From Syntrophomonas sp. DTU019 (GTDB lineage Bacteria > Bacillota > Syntrophomonadia > Syntrophomonadales > Syntrophomonadaceae), in the NCBI GenBank assembly GCA_913757435.1, contig CAJYDM010000002.1, forward strand, positions 248,001-312,000: a stretch of 64,000 nucleotides of DNA. Direction: 5' to 3'. Shown here piece by piece: positions 9,288 through 17,430 of the stretch. Numbering within the stretch: position 1 is the first letter of the stretch; the number at the start of each line of letters is the position of its first letter. Position numbers and translations under genes: made by a program. Below the pieces are notes generated by a model. The model did no database searches, was not told the DNA's origin, and was given only the letters and a program-made list of their open reading frames with translations.

Positions 9288-10070
9288 TCACCGGCCTTCA
9301 AAAACCGGTACTCTTTTTTCGCGTATGGCAGACAGCCCTTCTTTATAATCCCGGGTCGAACTCAATATGGTCTGGCACATGGCTTCTGCCGCCAGGGCAC
9401 TGTATAGATCTCGCTCCAATCCATCGTAAATAGCTTTCTTGATGTACCTGGCAGCAATAGGAGCATTCGCTGCAATTCGGCCAGCTATATCCAGGGTGAA
9501 ATCCATTAGGACATCGGGGGCAACGACATGGTTTACCAAACCTATGCGCAGTGCTTCGCCGGCATCAATAGCTTCACCCAACAAGCACAGTTCCAACGCT
9601 TTAGCAGTCCCCACCAACCGGGGCAAATTATAGGTACCGCCCATGCCGGGATTAAGTCCTAGTTTAATAAATGACATGGATAATTTCGTATCGGCACTGG
9701 CAATACGCATATCACAGGCCATGGCCAGACATAGACCGGCGCCGATGGTGTGTCCTTTGATAGCTGCAATCACCGGTATTTCCAGTTCTCTTACTGACAG
9801 AAAGCGCTTATAAAACGCTTCTCCGGTAGTCTGGCCTTGGGCAGGCGATCTATCATAAAGTGAAAAAATGGTATCCAAATCACCGCCGGAACAGAAGGAC
9901 TTACCCTCCCCGGTAATGACTAAAACTCGAATATGCTCTTGCTGTTTTATGGTTTCGATAGCCGCCCTGAATTGATCAGCCATGTCATAATTCATCGCGT
10001 TATGGGTTTTGCTGTGATTAAGGCTGAGAACAGCAATATCGCCTTTTTGCTGCAAAGATACTGTTTCCAC
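9288..10070 (-). CDS. enoyl-CoA hydratase/isomerase (crotonase) family protein
   Basis: A crotonase-fold protein of about 260 residues. It has the CoA-binding and oxyanion segments SFCSGGDLDTIF and GHTIGAGLCLAMACDMRIAS, and the PGMGGTYNLPRLVG helix. The two glutamates of true enoyl-CoA hydratases appear replaced: the GGGCEL position reads GAGLCL, and the PEI position before the PGxGG loop reads SFI. An ordinary hydratase is therefore unlikely; an isomerase, thioesterase or other family reaction is possible. GTG 10070 fits the usual family N-terminus and has AAAGGGA upstream; an in-frame TTG at 10109 without a ribosome site is the alternative. It lies downstream of the PurL-like gene on the same strand. 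Confidence 0.75.
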   Translation of the reverse strand: METVSLQQKGDIAVLSLNHSKTHNAMNYDMADQFRAAIETIKQQEHIRVLVITGEGKSFCSGGDLDTIFSLYDRSPAQGQTTGEAFYKRFLSVRELEIPVIAAIKGHTIGAGLCLAMACDMRIASADTKLSMSFIKLGLNPGMGGTYNLPRLVGTAKALELCLLGEAIDAGEALRIGLVNHVVAPDVLMDFTLDIAGRIAANAPIAARYIKKAIYDGLERDLYSALAAEAMCQTILSSTRDYKEGLSAIREKRVPVFEGR

Positions 10071-10170
10071 GTAAACATAGTCCCTTTCTTCAGTACTATT
10101 ATTGGCCAAGGGGCAAGGTCACTACATTTTAATTTTTACCTGTGCCCACATACTAACGTAATGATAGTAA

Positions 10171-11274
10171 CTAGGCCATTAATTCAGCCATCTGTTCTTC
10201 AGAAGGCTTATTGGGTATGGTGGCGATGGTCTGACCATTGAATTCAAAAATACAGCAGTCTTCATCATTGATTTCGCCAATAACAGCGGCTATACCATTC
10301 TTGGCACGGATAGCGGCCAAAACTTCGTCGACATACTGCGGCTCCACTTGCAGCAGCATACGAGCTTGAGTCTCGCAAATAAACACTTCTTCCGGCGTTA
10401 TAGCCGCATCCTTTACCGGCACCTGATCAAGTTTGACCCGGGCTCCCAGTCCCCCGTATCGAGCTGATTCGCATACCGCCGCCCCTATGCCGGCTGCTCC
10501 CAGGTCAGAACAAGCCTTTATCTTTCCGGTGGCAAATGCTGATAGAGTAGCTTCCATGGTAGTGCGTTCTTCAGCGAATACGGCTACGGCTGGTTGCAGT
10601 ACATCCACCAGGCCGGCCCGATAAAGGGTGTCATTGCCGTCCGTGCCGGTTTCTCCAATAATGATGATTTTATCACCAGCCGACTTGGCTGGTTTAGTAA
10701 GCGGGTGTTGCGTGACCTGTTGGCCGATCACAGCCACCACCACAGCGGGAACGATATCGCTGAAAGAAGTCGAAAAGCCGCCCCCGACCACGAACACCCC
10801 CATGGTTTCACACATCTCAGCCATGCCTTTGAGCATCAGGTTGACCCTGTCCTGGCTGGTCATAACCTCGCAATGCCCGCAGGTGCATTTTCCATCGAAG
10901 CCACAGGGACCCACGATCACTTCCTGCTCCAGAGGGCGGGTGCCGATGAAATCCAAAACGAACAGCGGCCTGGCACCCATTGCCACCACATCCCGCATCG
11001 CTCCTCCGGCTCCGGTAGCAGCCGCGTCATAAGGTCTCGGGACACTAGGAGAACAATGGCTCTCCATTTTTGCAGCAATAAAGCAATCGGTTCCTGGAAT
11101 TTTTACCACCGCAGCATCGTCATTGGCATCTGGGCCCACCAATAAAGCCCCCGGCCAAGTCTGTTCGATTTTCTGATTAAGCTGTTTAAACAGATTAAAA
11201 TCGATAGCTTTGTCAATATTGTGGTGCAGGTGTACAAACAATGCGTGCATGAGCGCCTTTTCAACAGTATTCAT
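10171..11274 (-). CDS. half-length PurL-like (AIR synthase-related) protein with cysteine cluster
   Basis: A 367-residue protein of the PurM/PurL ATP-binding superfamily. GPDANDDAAVVKI matches the nucleotide-binding N-terminal motif, and ESHCSPSVPRPYDAAATGAGGAMRDVVAMGARPL closely follows the PurL motif (ESHNHPS...GAATGxGGxxRD), with Asn changed to Cys. A C-terminal AIRS_C-like half follows (GDKIIIIGETGTDGND, CSDLGAAGIGAAV). Full PurL is about twice as long with two such repeats. An unusual cluster C124-x5-C130-x-C132-x2-C135 suggests a bound metal or iron-sulphur centre. The start ATG 11274 has GGAGG upstream. No purine gene is nearby, so I do not call it a purine enzyme. Confidence 0.7.
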   Translation of the reverse strand: MNTVEKALMHALFVHLHHNIDKAIDFNLFKQLNQKIEQTWPGALLVGPDANDDAAVVKIPGTDCFIAAKMESHCSPSVPRPYDAAATGAGGAMRDVVAMGARPLFVLDFIGTRPLEQEVIVGPCGFDGKCTCGHCEVMTSQDRVNLMLKGMAEMCETMGVFVVGGGFSTSFSDIVPAVVVAVIGQQVTQHPLTKPAKSAGDKIIIIGETGTDGNDTLYRAGLVDVLQPAVAVFAEERTTMEATLSAFATGKIKACSDLGAAGIGAAVCESARYGGLGARVKLDQVPVKDAAITPEEVFICETQARMLLQVEPQYVDEVLAAIRAKNGIAAVIGEINDEDCCIFEFNGQTIATIPNKPSEEQMAELMA

Positions 11275-11443
11275 TCTTAAATGCCTCCGTTCTAATTGCT
11301 TTGATGACCTTACTATTATTTGTTGTTTAGCTAAATTAATCCTTGCTGACACACTATATTATAATATCAAACTTTGTTGAATCAATATAAAATACAAGAA
11401 TACAATTCGACAGAGCGAACATTATCATAGGGCTTCCTCAAAC

Positions 11444-11474
11444 GGCCATATCCGGTCACCGATCGGATATGGCC
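11444..11474. repeat. perfect 11-bp inverted repeat
   Basis: GGCCATATCCG and CGGATATGGCC form a perfect inverted repeat with a nine-base loop in the 570-base gap between the divergent PurL-like and peptidoglycan-binding genes. Neither side carries a convincing T-run, so it may be an operator or an RNA hairpin. The rest of this gap is AT-rich and holds no gene I can recognise. Confidence 0.4.
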
Positions 11475-11842
11475 TGATTGCACTTCTTGGGATACTCGCT
11501 TTCCGCAATTATTTTCCGATTTCCTGATTGTTGCGGGAAGCAGGAAAGTCCTTCGTCCATAAGGATCAGGTCAATAAAAGCCTCATTTTTCCACACAAAT
11601 CTGATGGCCACATGATTGTCCCTAAACCCCATTATTTCCTATTTATAACGTATAATCCCTCTCTTTGCCATTATTTACCGCCATAATTCGGCAGGTATTA
11701 TCCAATTTTTGTTGAATTTTGTCTTGGTTTACTTTTTTACCAATATAAATTTATTTAGGAAAGGTTTGATTTTTTATGTAGTATCTTGATTCGTTTAACT
11801 TTATTGCCTTAATAAGATTTAAAAGGAAGGGACTGATTATTC

Positions 11843-13057
11843 TTGAAAAATATCCACGATTTCTTAAAAAGGTTCGCAATAGCAGCCTTCTTGATATTGT
11901 TCTCATTGACGATGGTGATTCCGTCAGTACATCCAGCAACTGTTGCTGCCGCCACCGCAAATTATGGGACCAAGGATTTGACCTCAGGCAGTCAAGGCTC
12001 AGCTGTCACTCAGTTACAGAAAGATCTGGCTGGGCTAGGCTTTTACTTATATAGTATTGATGGCTGGTTTGGGCCCAAAACCCACGATGCAGTCGTCAAG
12101 TTCCAGAAATCCGCGGGATTAAAAGCAGATGGATTGGTAGGTTCAATCACCAAGTCCTCTCTAAATAAAATCTTAACCCAGGATTTGACCTTAGGCAGTC
12201 AAGGTTCAGCCGTCACTAAACTACAAAAAGATCTGGCCGGGTTGGGTTATTACTCATACAGCATTGATGGTTCATTTGGGCCCAAAACTCACGATGCAGT
12301 CGTCAAGTTCCAGAAGTCCCAGGGATTAAAAACAGATGGCCTGGTAGGTCCGATAACCAAGTCCGCTCTAGAAAAGGCCTCAACAGCACCCTCCAAGGCT
12401 TCCAGGAAGACAGTCACTATTGCAGCCGGCACTACTTATGCAACGCCTATGTATATTATTGACAGCGGCGTCTCAGGACCAGTGGTTATGATCGTGGGCG
12501 GTGTGCACGGCAACGAACCCGCCGGGTACACTGCAGCAGGGAAGGTAAAAGATTGGAAAATAAAAAAAGGTAAACTAATTGTGCTGCCCCAGGCCAATAA
12601 AAAGGCGGTACAAAACAAAACCCGCACTTATAATGGAGACCTCAACCGCGCTTTCCCTCAAAGCAGCAGCGGAACCGGTAATAATACCCTTGCTAAATCG
12701 ATCTACTCTGCGGTTAAGAAGTATGATGTCGACTGGCTGATGGACATGCATGAAGGCTACAACTACACAAAAATCAGTGATTCAGTGGGACAGAGCCTGA
12801 TTTATTATCCCACAACTACTACAAAAACGATGGCCAACGCTATAGTGAGCAAGCTGAACAGCGGCATCAGCACCTCGTATAAGAAATTCACTCTGTATCG
12901 CTACCCGGTTAAAGGCAGTCTGGCCAGGGCTTGTGGTCAATATCTGGGAGTAAAGGCCTTTATTTTTGAAACTGCCAGCAAACCGAGTCTCAGCGTGCGA
13001 GTCAATTACCAAATGAAAGCGGCCGATACCCTGCTGTCACGCCTGGGGATGATCTAG
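11843..13057 (+). CDS. secreted peptidoglycan-binding protein with AspA/M14-like zinc hydrolase domain
   Basis: A 404-residue exported protein. A signal peptide (FAIAAFLILFSLTMVIP...AATVAAA) is followed by two nearly identical PG_binding_1 repeats of about 70 residues, each with LTxGSQGSAVTxLQKDLAGLG and KTHDAVVKFQKS. The C-terminal 220 residues resemble the succinylglutamate-desuccinylase/M14 carboxypeptidase fold: VGGVHGNEPAG gives the HxxE zinc motif, LNRAFP is a conserved substrate motif, and DMHEG supplies a further zinc histidine. It probably trims cell-wall peptides or amides outside the membrane. The start is TTG 11843 after AAGGAAGGGA; no ATG fits. It is transcribed alone and ends at a strong terminator. 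Confidence 0.82.
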   Translation: MKNIHDFLKRFAIAAFLILFSLTMVIPSVHPATVAAATANYGTKDLTSGSQGSAVTQLQKDLAGLGFYLYSIDGWFGPKTHDAVVKFQKSAGLKADGLVGSITKSSLNKILTQDLTLGSQGSAVTKLQKDLAGLGYYSYSIDGSFGPKTHDAVVKFQKSQGLKTDGLVGPITKSALEKASTAPSKASRKTVTIAAGTTYATPMYIIDSGVSGPVVMIVGGVHGNEPAGYTAAGKVKDWKIKKGKLIVLPQANKKAVQNKTRTYNGDLNRAFPQSSSGTGNNTLAKSIYSAVKKYDVDWLMDMHEGYNYTKISDSVGQSLIYYPTTTTKTMANAIVSKLNSGISTSYKKFTLYRYPVKGSLARACGQYLGVKAFIFETASKPSLSVRVNYQMKAADTLLSRLGMI

Positions 13058-13094
13058 ACTTCCAGGTTGGCAACTGCTTAACGAATATGTTAAG

Positions 13095-13134
13095 GCCCAA
13101 TAACCCGGCCTTTGTCAGGGTTATTGGGCTTTTT
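13095..13134 (+). terminator. rho-independent terminator
   Basis: GCCCAATAACCC pairs perfectly with GGGTTATTGGGC (twelve base pairs), directly followed by TTTTT on the plus strand. It lies 38 bases after the stop of the peptidoglycan-binding gene. Confidence 0.9.
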
Positions 13135-13248
13135 AGTCACCTTGGGCATACCGTTACACCTAGTTACAGCGGGAAGTTGGCTCTGGTCTTGACTGCCAAC
13201 AGTTGAATCACAATATACTCCCCATTAAACAAACCACAGTATAACCGT

Positions 13249-14352
13249 TTACATTCTTGCAAGAAGATTGTTCAATTTAACCATTCCTTGTTCGGGGTCC
13301 AAGTTCTGAGCTGCCACCCACTGTTTCAGCTTTTGCAGCGCAAGTCCGCTATAGACCATATCACGAGCTATTTGCAGGCTTGCAGCGATAGTACTGTCAG
13401 GTGTGCCGACATAGATTACCAATGCGGCGTTCAAACAAGCGATATCAGTCCGGGGGCCGTTTTCAAGACCCGCAATTACGCGCAAGAATTGCAGTACTTC
13501 CTGTTCTCGGTCGGCATGGGGAGCGATATCCTCGAGGCCCGCCCGTCTAATGCCATATTCTTCCGGAAAGAAACCGTATTCGCGAATGGAGCCGTCTGGA
13601 TGCAATTCCGCCACCAGAGTCTCTCCTATAGTCGATGCTTCATCCATGCCCCGCTCTCCGCTGGAATCCAATCCATGCACCACCACCGCACGCTGGTATC
13701 CGATCTCGTTCATCACCTGGGCTACCGGGTTCAATAATGCCCGATCGTAGACGCCCCGAACGCCAATCCGGGGCAGGGCAGGGTTGGCCAGGGATGCCGC
13801 AATGTTGAGCACTGTGCCAAAGGCTATCTGTGATAGTATTCTTCCCAGACCTTGGTGTATATAAGGACTCATGCCGTTAAAAATACCTATACCGGCTGTT
13901 TCAATACTGTGCTTCACCAGGGCTGGTGGCCCTTCAACATCAATACCCAGACTCTCTAAGAGGTCGATCGTGCCGCAACTGGAGGTAATAGCGCGGCTGC
14001 CATGCTTGGCCATTACCACCCCGGCGGCCGCTGCTATTATTGCAGCTGCCGTACTGATATTAAATGTTTTCATACTGTCCATCCCGGTGCCGCAATTTTC
14101 AACCACATGGCTGCCGACATCCAAAACGATTTTACAGGTGTCGTATTCATATATCGCTTCCCATATCCCGGCAATTTCCTCCGCAGTCTCGCCCTTTGCA
14201 GCCAATGCGCTCAAAAACGCTCCCTGCTGCAGGGCAGATTGCTTATCTAAAATCACCTCAGCAAACAAGGCTTTGGACCGTTCCCGCGACTGATCTACCT
14301 GATTGATTAACTCAGTTATAGTCCTTCCAAATTCCTGGGCACACAATGACAT
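13249..14352 (-). CDS. TrpD-like phosphoribosyltransferase (anthranilate phosphoribosyltransferase family)
   Basis: A 367-residue homologue of TrpD, which joins anthranilate to PRPP. Family motifs are present: NCGTGMDSMKTFNIST matches the PRPP loop (usual GTGGD reads GTGMD), AKHGSRAITSSCG matches KHGNRxxSS, and VVHGLDSSGERGMDEAS keeps the acidic metal-binding pair. No other tryptophan gene is nearby. It is the second gene of an operon led by a zinc dehydrogenase and a cobalamin riboswitch, so a substrate other than anthranilate, perhaps linked to cobamides, is possible; this is inference. ATG 14352 follows GGGAGGTAATGCG, whose ribosome site overlaps the end of the upstream gene, suggesting coupled translation. 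Confidence 0.8.
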   Translation of the reverse strand: MSLCAQEFGRTITELINQVDQSRERSKALFAEVILDKQSALQQGAFLSALAAKGETAEEIAGIWEAIYEYDTCKIVLDVGSHVVENCGTGMDSMKTFNISTAAAIIAAAAGVVMAKHGSRAITSSCGTIDLLESLGIDVEGPPALVKHSIETAGIGIFNGMSPYIHQGLGRILSQIAFGTVLNIAASLANPALPRIGVRGVYDRALLNPVAQVMNEIGYQRAVVVHGLDSSGERGMDEASTIGETLVAELHPDGSIREYGFFPEEYGIRRAGLEDIAPHADREQEVLQFLRVIAGLENGPRTDIACLNAALVIYVGTPDSTIAASLQIARDMVYSGLALQKLKQWVAAQNLDPEQGMVKLNNLLARM

Positions 14353-14358
14353 TTCGCA

Positions 14359-15417
14359 TTACCTCCCTTTCTTCATATACAGCACTATTTTCATTTCCTT
14401 CCCCAAAGCTATCAAATCCAACCCTTGTTGCAGTTCACCCAATGCAATGCGTCTAGTGATCAGGTCTTTGACCGTCACATCGCCTCCATTTATCAACTGC
14501 ATTGCAGATTGATTGTGTTTTGCGGAACAACCGTATGCACCAACAACGGTCAGTTCCAGGTAGTGAATCAAATTCCACTCTGTATTGGCAATGTCAGGGC
14601 AGGGGGTCAATCCACTAAAAAATCCGATACGGCCCCGCTTCGCACATACTTTCAGTGATTCCCTAAAGGCTTCCGGATTGGGACAGCAAGGAATAACCAC
14701 ATCCGCCTGGCCTCGTTTTGTGACTGCTGCCAATATTTCCAAAAGGTCTTTTAAGTCAGCGGCCAAAAGGCATTGGTTTTCCAAACCCTCTAAAAGCCTC
14801 ATCCTATCAGGTTGTGGCTCGACTATGATGATATCTTTAGCCCCCCGGCTTCTGGCCAAACGGGCGTTCAAAACACCCAGGGGGCCGCCCCCCCAAATCA
14901 GAACTACATCCCCATCACCAATATGCAGGGCATCCTGCATATTTATGGCGCATGCCAGGGGTTCCGTCATACAAGCTTCTTCAAAAGACAAACCGGTAGG
15001 GATGTAATTAAGTACGCCAGTTTTTACCGCTGCAGCGGGTATGTGCAGATACTCCTGAAACCCGCCATCTCTATGAAAGCCCATGATTTTCACCCGATCG
15101 CACAGGTGATCAAAGCCCTGTTTGCAAAAACGGCATCTGCCACAGGATATTCCCGGAGCCACCTGCACTCTGTCGCCAATACAAAAGCCGGTCTGCTGCT
15201 GGCTGGCGTCAAGCACTGTGGCGGTGATTTCATGCCCCAATACCCGGGGAAGCCTGAGATCCCGTTGTCCGACAGTATAGGCTTTCATATCGGTGCGACA
15301 TAGGCCGCACACTTCTACGGCCAGTAACACATCCCCCTTTTGACATCGAGGTTGCGGACGTTCTTCAATCCTTATCTTGCCTATGTTCTCTAAAACTGCA
15401 GCCTTAATATTAAACAC
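14359..15417 (-). CDS. zinc-dependent medium-chain alcohol dehydrogenase family protein
   Basis: A 352-residue medium-chain dehydrogenase/reductase. CGLCRTDM and GHE give the catalytic zinc site, CGRCRFCKQGFDHLC the four-cysteine structural zinc loop, and VLIWGGGPLGVLNA the NAD(P)-binding Rossmann loop. It resembles the threonine/sorbitol dehydrogenase branch; the substrate is unknown. The first codon appears to be GTG 15417, although the AGGGGG ribosome site is unusually close to it; a non-standard start a few codons later cannot be excluded. A cobalamin riboswitch and its terminator sit immediately upstream, so expression should fall when cobalamin is abundant. The TrpD-like gene follows after six bases. 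Confidence 0.85.
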   Translation of the reverse strand: MFNIKAAVLENIGKIRIEERPQPRCQKGDVLLAVEVCGLCRTDMKAYTVGQRDLRLPRVLGHEITATVLDASQQQTGFCIGDRVQVAPGISCGRCRFCKQGFDHLCDRVKIMGFHRDGGFQEYLHIPAAAVKTGVLNYIPTGLSFEEACMTEPLACAINMQDALHIGDGDVVLIWGGGPLGVLNARLARSRGAKDIIIVEPQPDRMRLLEGLENQCLLAADLKDLLEILAAVTKRGQADVVIPCCPNPEAFRESLKVCAKRGRIGFFSGLTPCPDIANTEWNLIHYLELTVVGAYGCSAKHNQSAMQLINGGDVTVKDLITRRIALGELQQGLDLIALGKEMKIVLYMKKGR

Positions 15418-15422
15418 CCCCT

Positions 15423-15459
15423 AAAAAAATAAAGTCCATACCTTAAAAAGGTATGGACT
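15423..15459 (-). terminator. riboswitch-controlled terminator
   Basis: On the minus strand AGTCCATACC pairs perfectly with GGTATGGACT and is followed by TTATTTTTTT. It lies between the cobalamin aptamer and the dehydrogenase start, so it is the expression platform that would stop transcription when the ligand is bound. Confidence 0.9.
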
Positions 15460-15499
15460 CTCCAATTCCCTACCAGGTTAAAACCGAAAGGTTTCAACC

Positions 15500-15662
15500 T
15501 TCAAGCTACAGGCAGGTCTCCTGACTCAGCTTCTTCACCGATGCGCCCCTTCCCCCTTGCGGAGTGGTTTATGGCCTGGCTCAGCTTTACAGTGGCGGGC
15601 CCGTCCGGGAATTGCACCCGGTTCCCTATTCTCCCTATTGGGCACCTGTAACCCTGAAAGAC
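15500..15662 (-). promoter_or_regulatory. cobalamin (B12) riboswitch
   Basis: Read on the minus strand, the leader contains the conserved aptamer core: GGTGCAATTCCCGGACGGGC, GCCACTGT, and the B12 box AGTCAGGAGACCTGCCTG. Between the aptamer and the terminator lies a further hairpin (GGTTGAAACC pairing with GGTTTTAACC, about 15474-15500), a candidate antiterminator component. The riboswitch controls the zinc dehydrogenase and TrpD-like genes. No cobalamin biosynthesis or transport gene is present in the window. Confidence 0.95.
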
Positions 15663-15754
15663 TATATTTTATGGTTTATACTAGGTGTAATTCAAGGCTT
15701 TGTCAAGTATTATCTATGGCTCTGTCTTATTTAATGACTGCCGAGCTACAACGG

Positions 15755-17119
15755 TCAAAACTGTGCAGTAGCCACTGCTGTGGCGCCGAATACATCGTGT
15801 ATCCGAACCGCTATCTGAATAGGCTTGGCAGGCTTTTTAAGGCGGGTGGTGATTTGCAGCGGCAAATCGCCGTCCATACGCTGGCTGGTCCTTAGTACCT
15901 GCAGATCAGAATTAAATATTTGACCATCGTAATTGAGATCGATCTCCCAGAAATCTATATAATGAACCCATGGAATCGGCTTCACTTCCTGTCCGGGCTG
16001 GTAGCTTTGTATCCCGACTTGCAGCAGCATATCTGCCGCATCGAACTCATTAACCAACAGTGGTTTTAGTATCAGCCGTCCAGCATTTTCAGGCTGGCCT
16101 TCGCAACTCTCCACCGTAAAGGGGCGGGCAGGCATCTTTAGCAAACGTTTCATAGCGGTTTCGATGGCAATGACACTGTTATCACAGGTTATCCAGGTAC
16201 GGCCTCCTGATTCACAAGCCTGGGCCGTGGTGGCCGAACCTGCATAGAAGTCACCTATCAAATCACCGGGGTTGGAGGCGGCGGAAATGATGCGTTCCAA
16301 TAAGGCCAAGGGCTTTTGAGTAGGGAACTTGAGGTTTTCGTAGGCGGTGGGACTGAGGATCTTGTTGATGTCAGTCCACCAATCCTGCATCAAGGCACCT
16401 TGTGAGTGCAGCCGGTAGCGGTCTCCTTTGACCCGGGTCAGGCCTCTTTCCACCGTCCCCGGGGAATAAGGGCGGTATTGGGGGTTGAATGTATAGTCAG
16501 GGCCCTTGGCATACCACAGGATCAGGTCATGTTTGCGATGGAAATGGCGTTTAGTGCCGGTGCCACCCCCGTAGCACCACACAATTTCATTAATTAGAGC
16601 CTCAGGGCCGAAGATCTCATCCAGCAAGATTTTAACATAGTGACTGACATGCCAGTCCAGATGCACAAAGAGGCTGCCATTTTCATTTAATAGGATTTTC
16701 ATCATTTCCAAACGCTCAAACAAATCCTGCAGGAAAACATCCAGCTCGCGGGGGCCCACATCGCTGAATACCTGGCGCTCCACGGACTGGGAGTGGTCTT
16801 TATCGCCGATAGCTATTCGGGACATATACTTCTGGTTGCTAAGGTAAGGAGGATCTATATAGATTAGATTGAATTGACTTTCATAGCCATTTTGCAGGAG
16901 GTGGTTCATCACCCTCAGATTGTCCCCATGAAACATGCGGTTTTGTGGGTCCCCATAAGGGCGAATGGGTTCTTCCAGCCACAGTGAGTTGTCCGGGTTC
17001 ACTGGATGAGGATATATGCGCGATACTGCAACTGGTCCCATGCTGCCGAAACTTGTGGGCGGATTATCATTACGCCCCTCCCAGAACAGCTTCACTTTTT
17101 GGTTTGCCAAAACCCTCAT
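15755..17119 (-). CDS. site-specific DNA methyltransferase (orphan, beta-class N6-adenine type)
   Basis: A 454-residue DNA methyltransferase. LIYIDPPYLSN (DPPY at 89-92) is catalytic motif IV, and GDLIGDFYAGSATTAQAC near residue 285 is the AdoMet-binding motif I. Motif IV before motif I marks the beta class, similar to type III Mod proteins. FPTQKPLALLERII is the usual segment before motif I. DPPY favours N6-adenine methylation. No restriction endonuclease or specificity gene lies beside it, so it appears to be an orphan. The start is probably ATG 17119, although GGGAGG touches it and TTG 17110 has better spacing. The C-terminal 110 residues are a less conserved extension. Confidence 0.85.
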   Translation of the reverse strand: MRVLANQKVKLFWEGRNDNPPTSFGSMGPVAVSRIYPHPVNPDNSLWLEEPIRPYGDPQNRMFHGDNLRVMNHLLQNGYESQFNLIYIDPPYLSNQKYMSRIAIGDKDHSQSVERQVFSDVGPRELDVFLQDLFERLEMMKILLNENGSLFVHLDWHVSHYVKILLDEIFGPEALINEIVWCYGGGTGTKRHFHRKHDLILWYAKGPDYTFNPQYRPYSPGTVERGLTRVKGDRYRLHSQGALMQDWWTDINKILSPTAYENLKFPTQKPLALLERIISAASNPGDLIGDFYAGSATTAQACESGGRTWITCDNSVIAIETAMKRLLKMPARPFTVESCEGQPENAGRLILKPLLVNEFDAADMLLQVGIQSYQPGQEVKPIPWVHYIDFWEIDLNYDGQIFNSDLQVLRTSQRMDGDLPLQITTRLKKPAKPIQIAVRIHDVFGATAVATAQF

Positions 17120-17193
17120 CCTCCCGGTTGCAGAACATCGATCCGGTATTATCCAGACTCCTCTGCCTCAACCCTTTTTCCGCATTGTACCAT

Positions 17194-17219
17194 AAAAAAA
17201 GGGTTAGGCCCTACAACCC
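17194..17219 (-). terminator. weak terminator downstream of the sigG remnant
   Basis: On the minus strand GGGTT pairs with AACCC across a nine-base loop and is followed by seven T residues. It sits just downstream of the decayed sigG fragment and upstream of the methyltransferase gene, and may be a leftover of the duplicated segment. Confidence 0.45.
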
Positions 17220-17226
17220 AACCCGC

Positions 17227-17370
17227 TTATTCTGAGGGCACCTCCAGGTGCACCAGGTTGTCTGCCATGAATGCGTATCCAACTGTATCTTGCCAACGAA
17301 AAAGCATAAGTTCACAAGATGTTGTTCCCCACCCTCAACCTTTTTATGGCCTCTTTGATGCTGGTATTGC
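17227..17370 (-). pseudogene. decayed fragment of the sigG 3' end and its downstream ORF
   Basis: This region is a degenerate second copy of sequence found at sigG. Positions about 17285-17368 match about 19018-19100 inside sigG at roughly 80 percent by eye; the reading frame still gives SIKEAIKRL where sigG has SIKEAMKKL, then breaks. Positions 17227-17272 match the end of the 45-codon ORF after sigG (AFMADNLVHLEVPSE-stop against AFTVDNLVRLEMSSE-stop). The roughly 200 bases that separate these segments in the intact locus are missing. It therefore looks like a partial duplication with an internal deletion, now non-functional. Confidence 0.7.
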
Positions 17371-17430
17371 ATTACATACTATACAGACGTAATATTGTTG
17401 TTAAACAACCTATGAAAGGATGGGAAAGAC

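Noticed and set aside
10594-11145. A 183-codon plus-strand ORF opposite the PurL-like gene.
   Set aside because: No ribosome site or recognisable motif; it is the antisense shadow of a well-supported gene.
13249-14352. Calling the gene trpD and the region a tryptophan operon.
   Set aside because: No other tryptophan gene or tryptophan control is present, and the leader senses cobalamin, not tryptophan.
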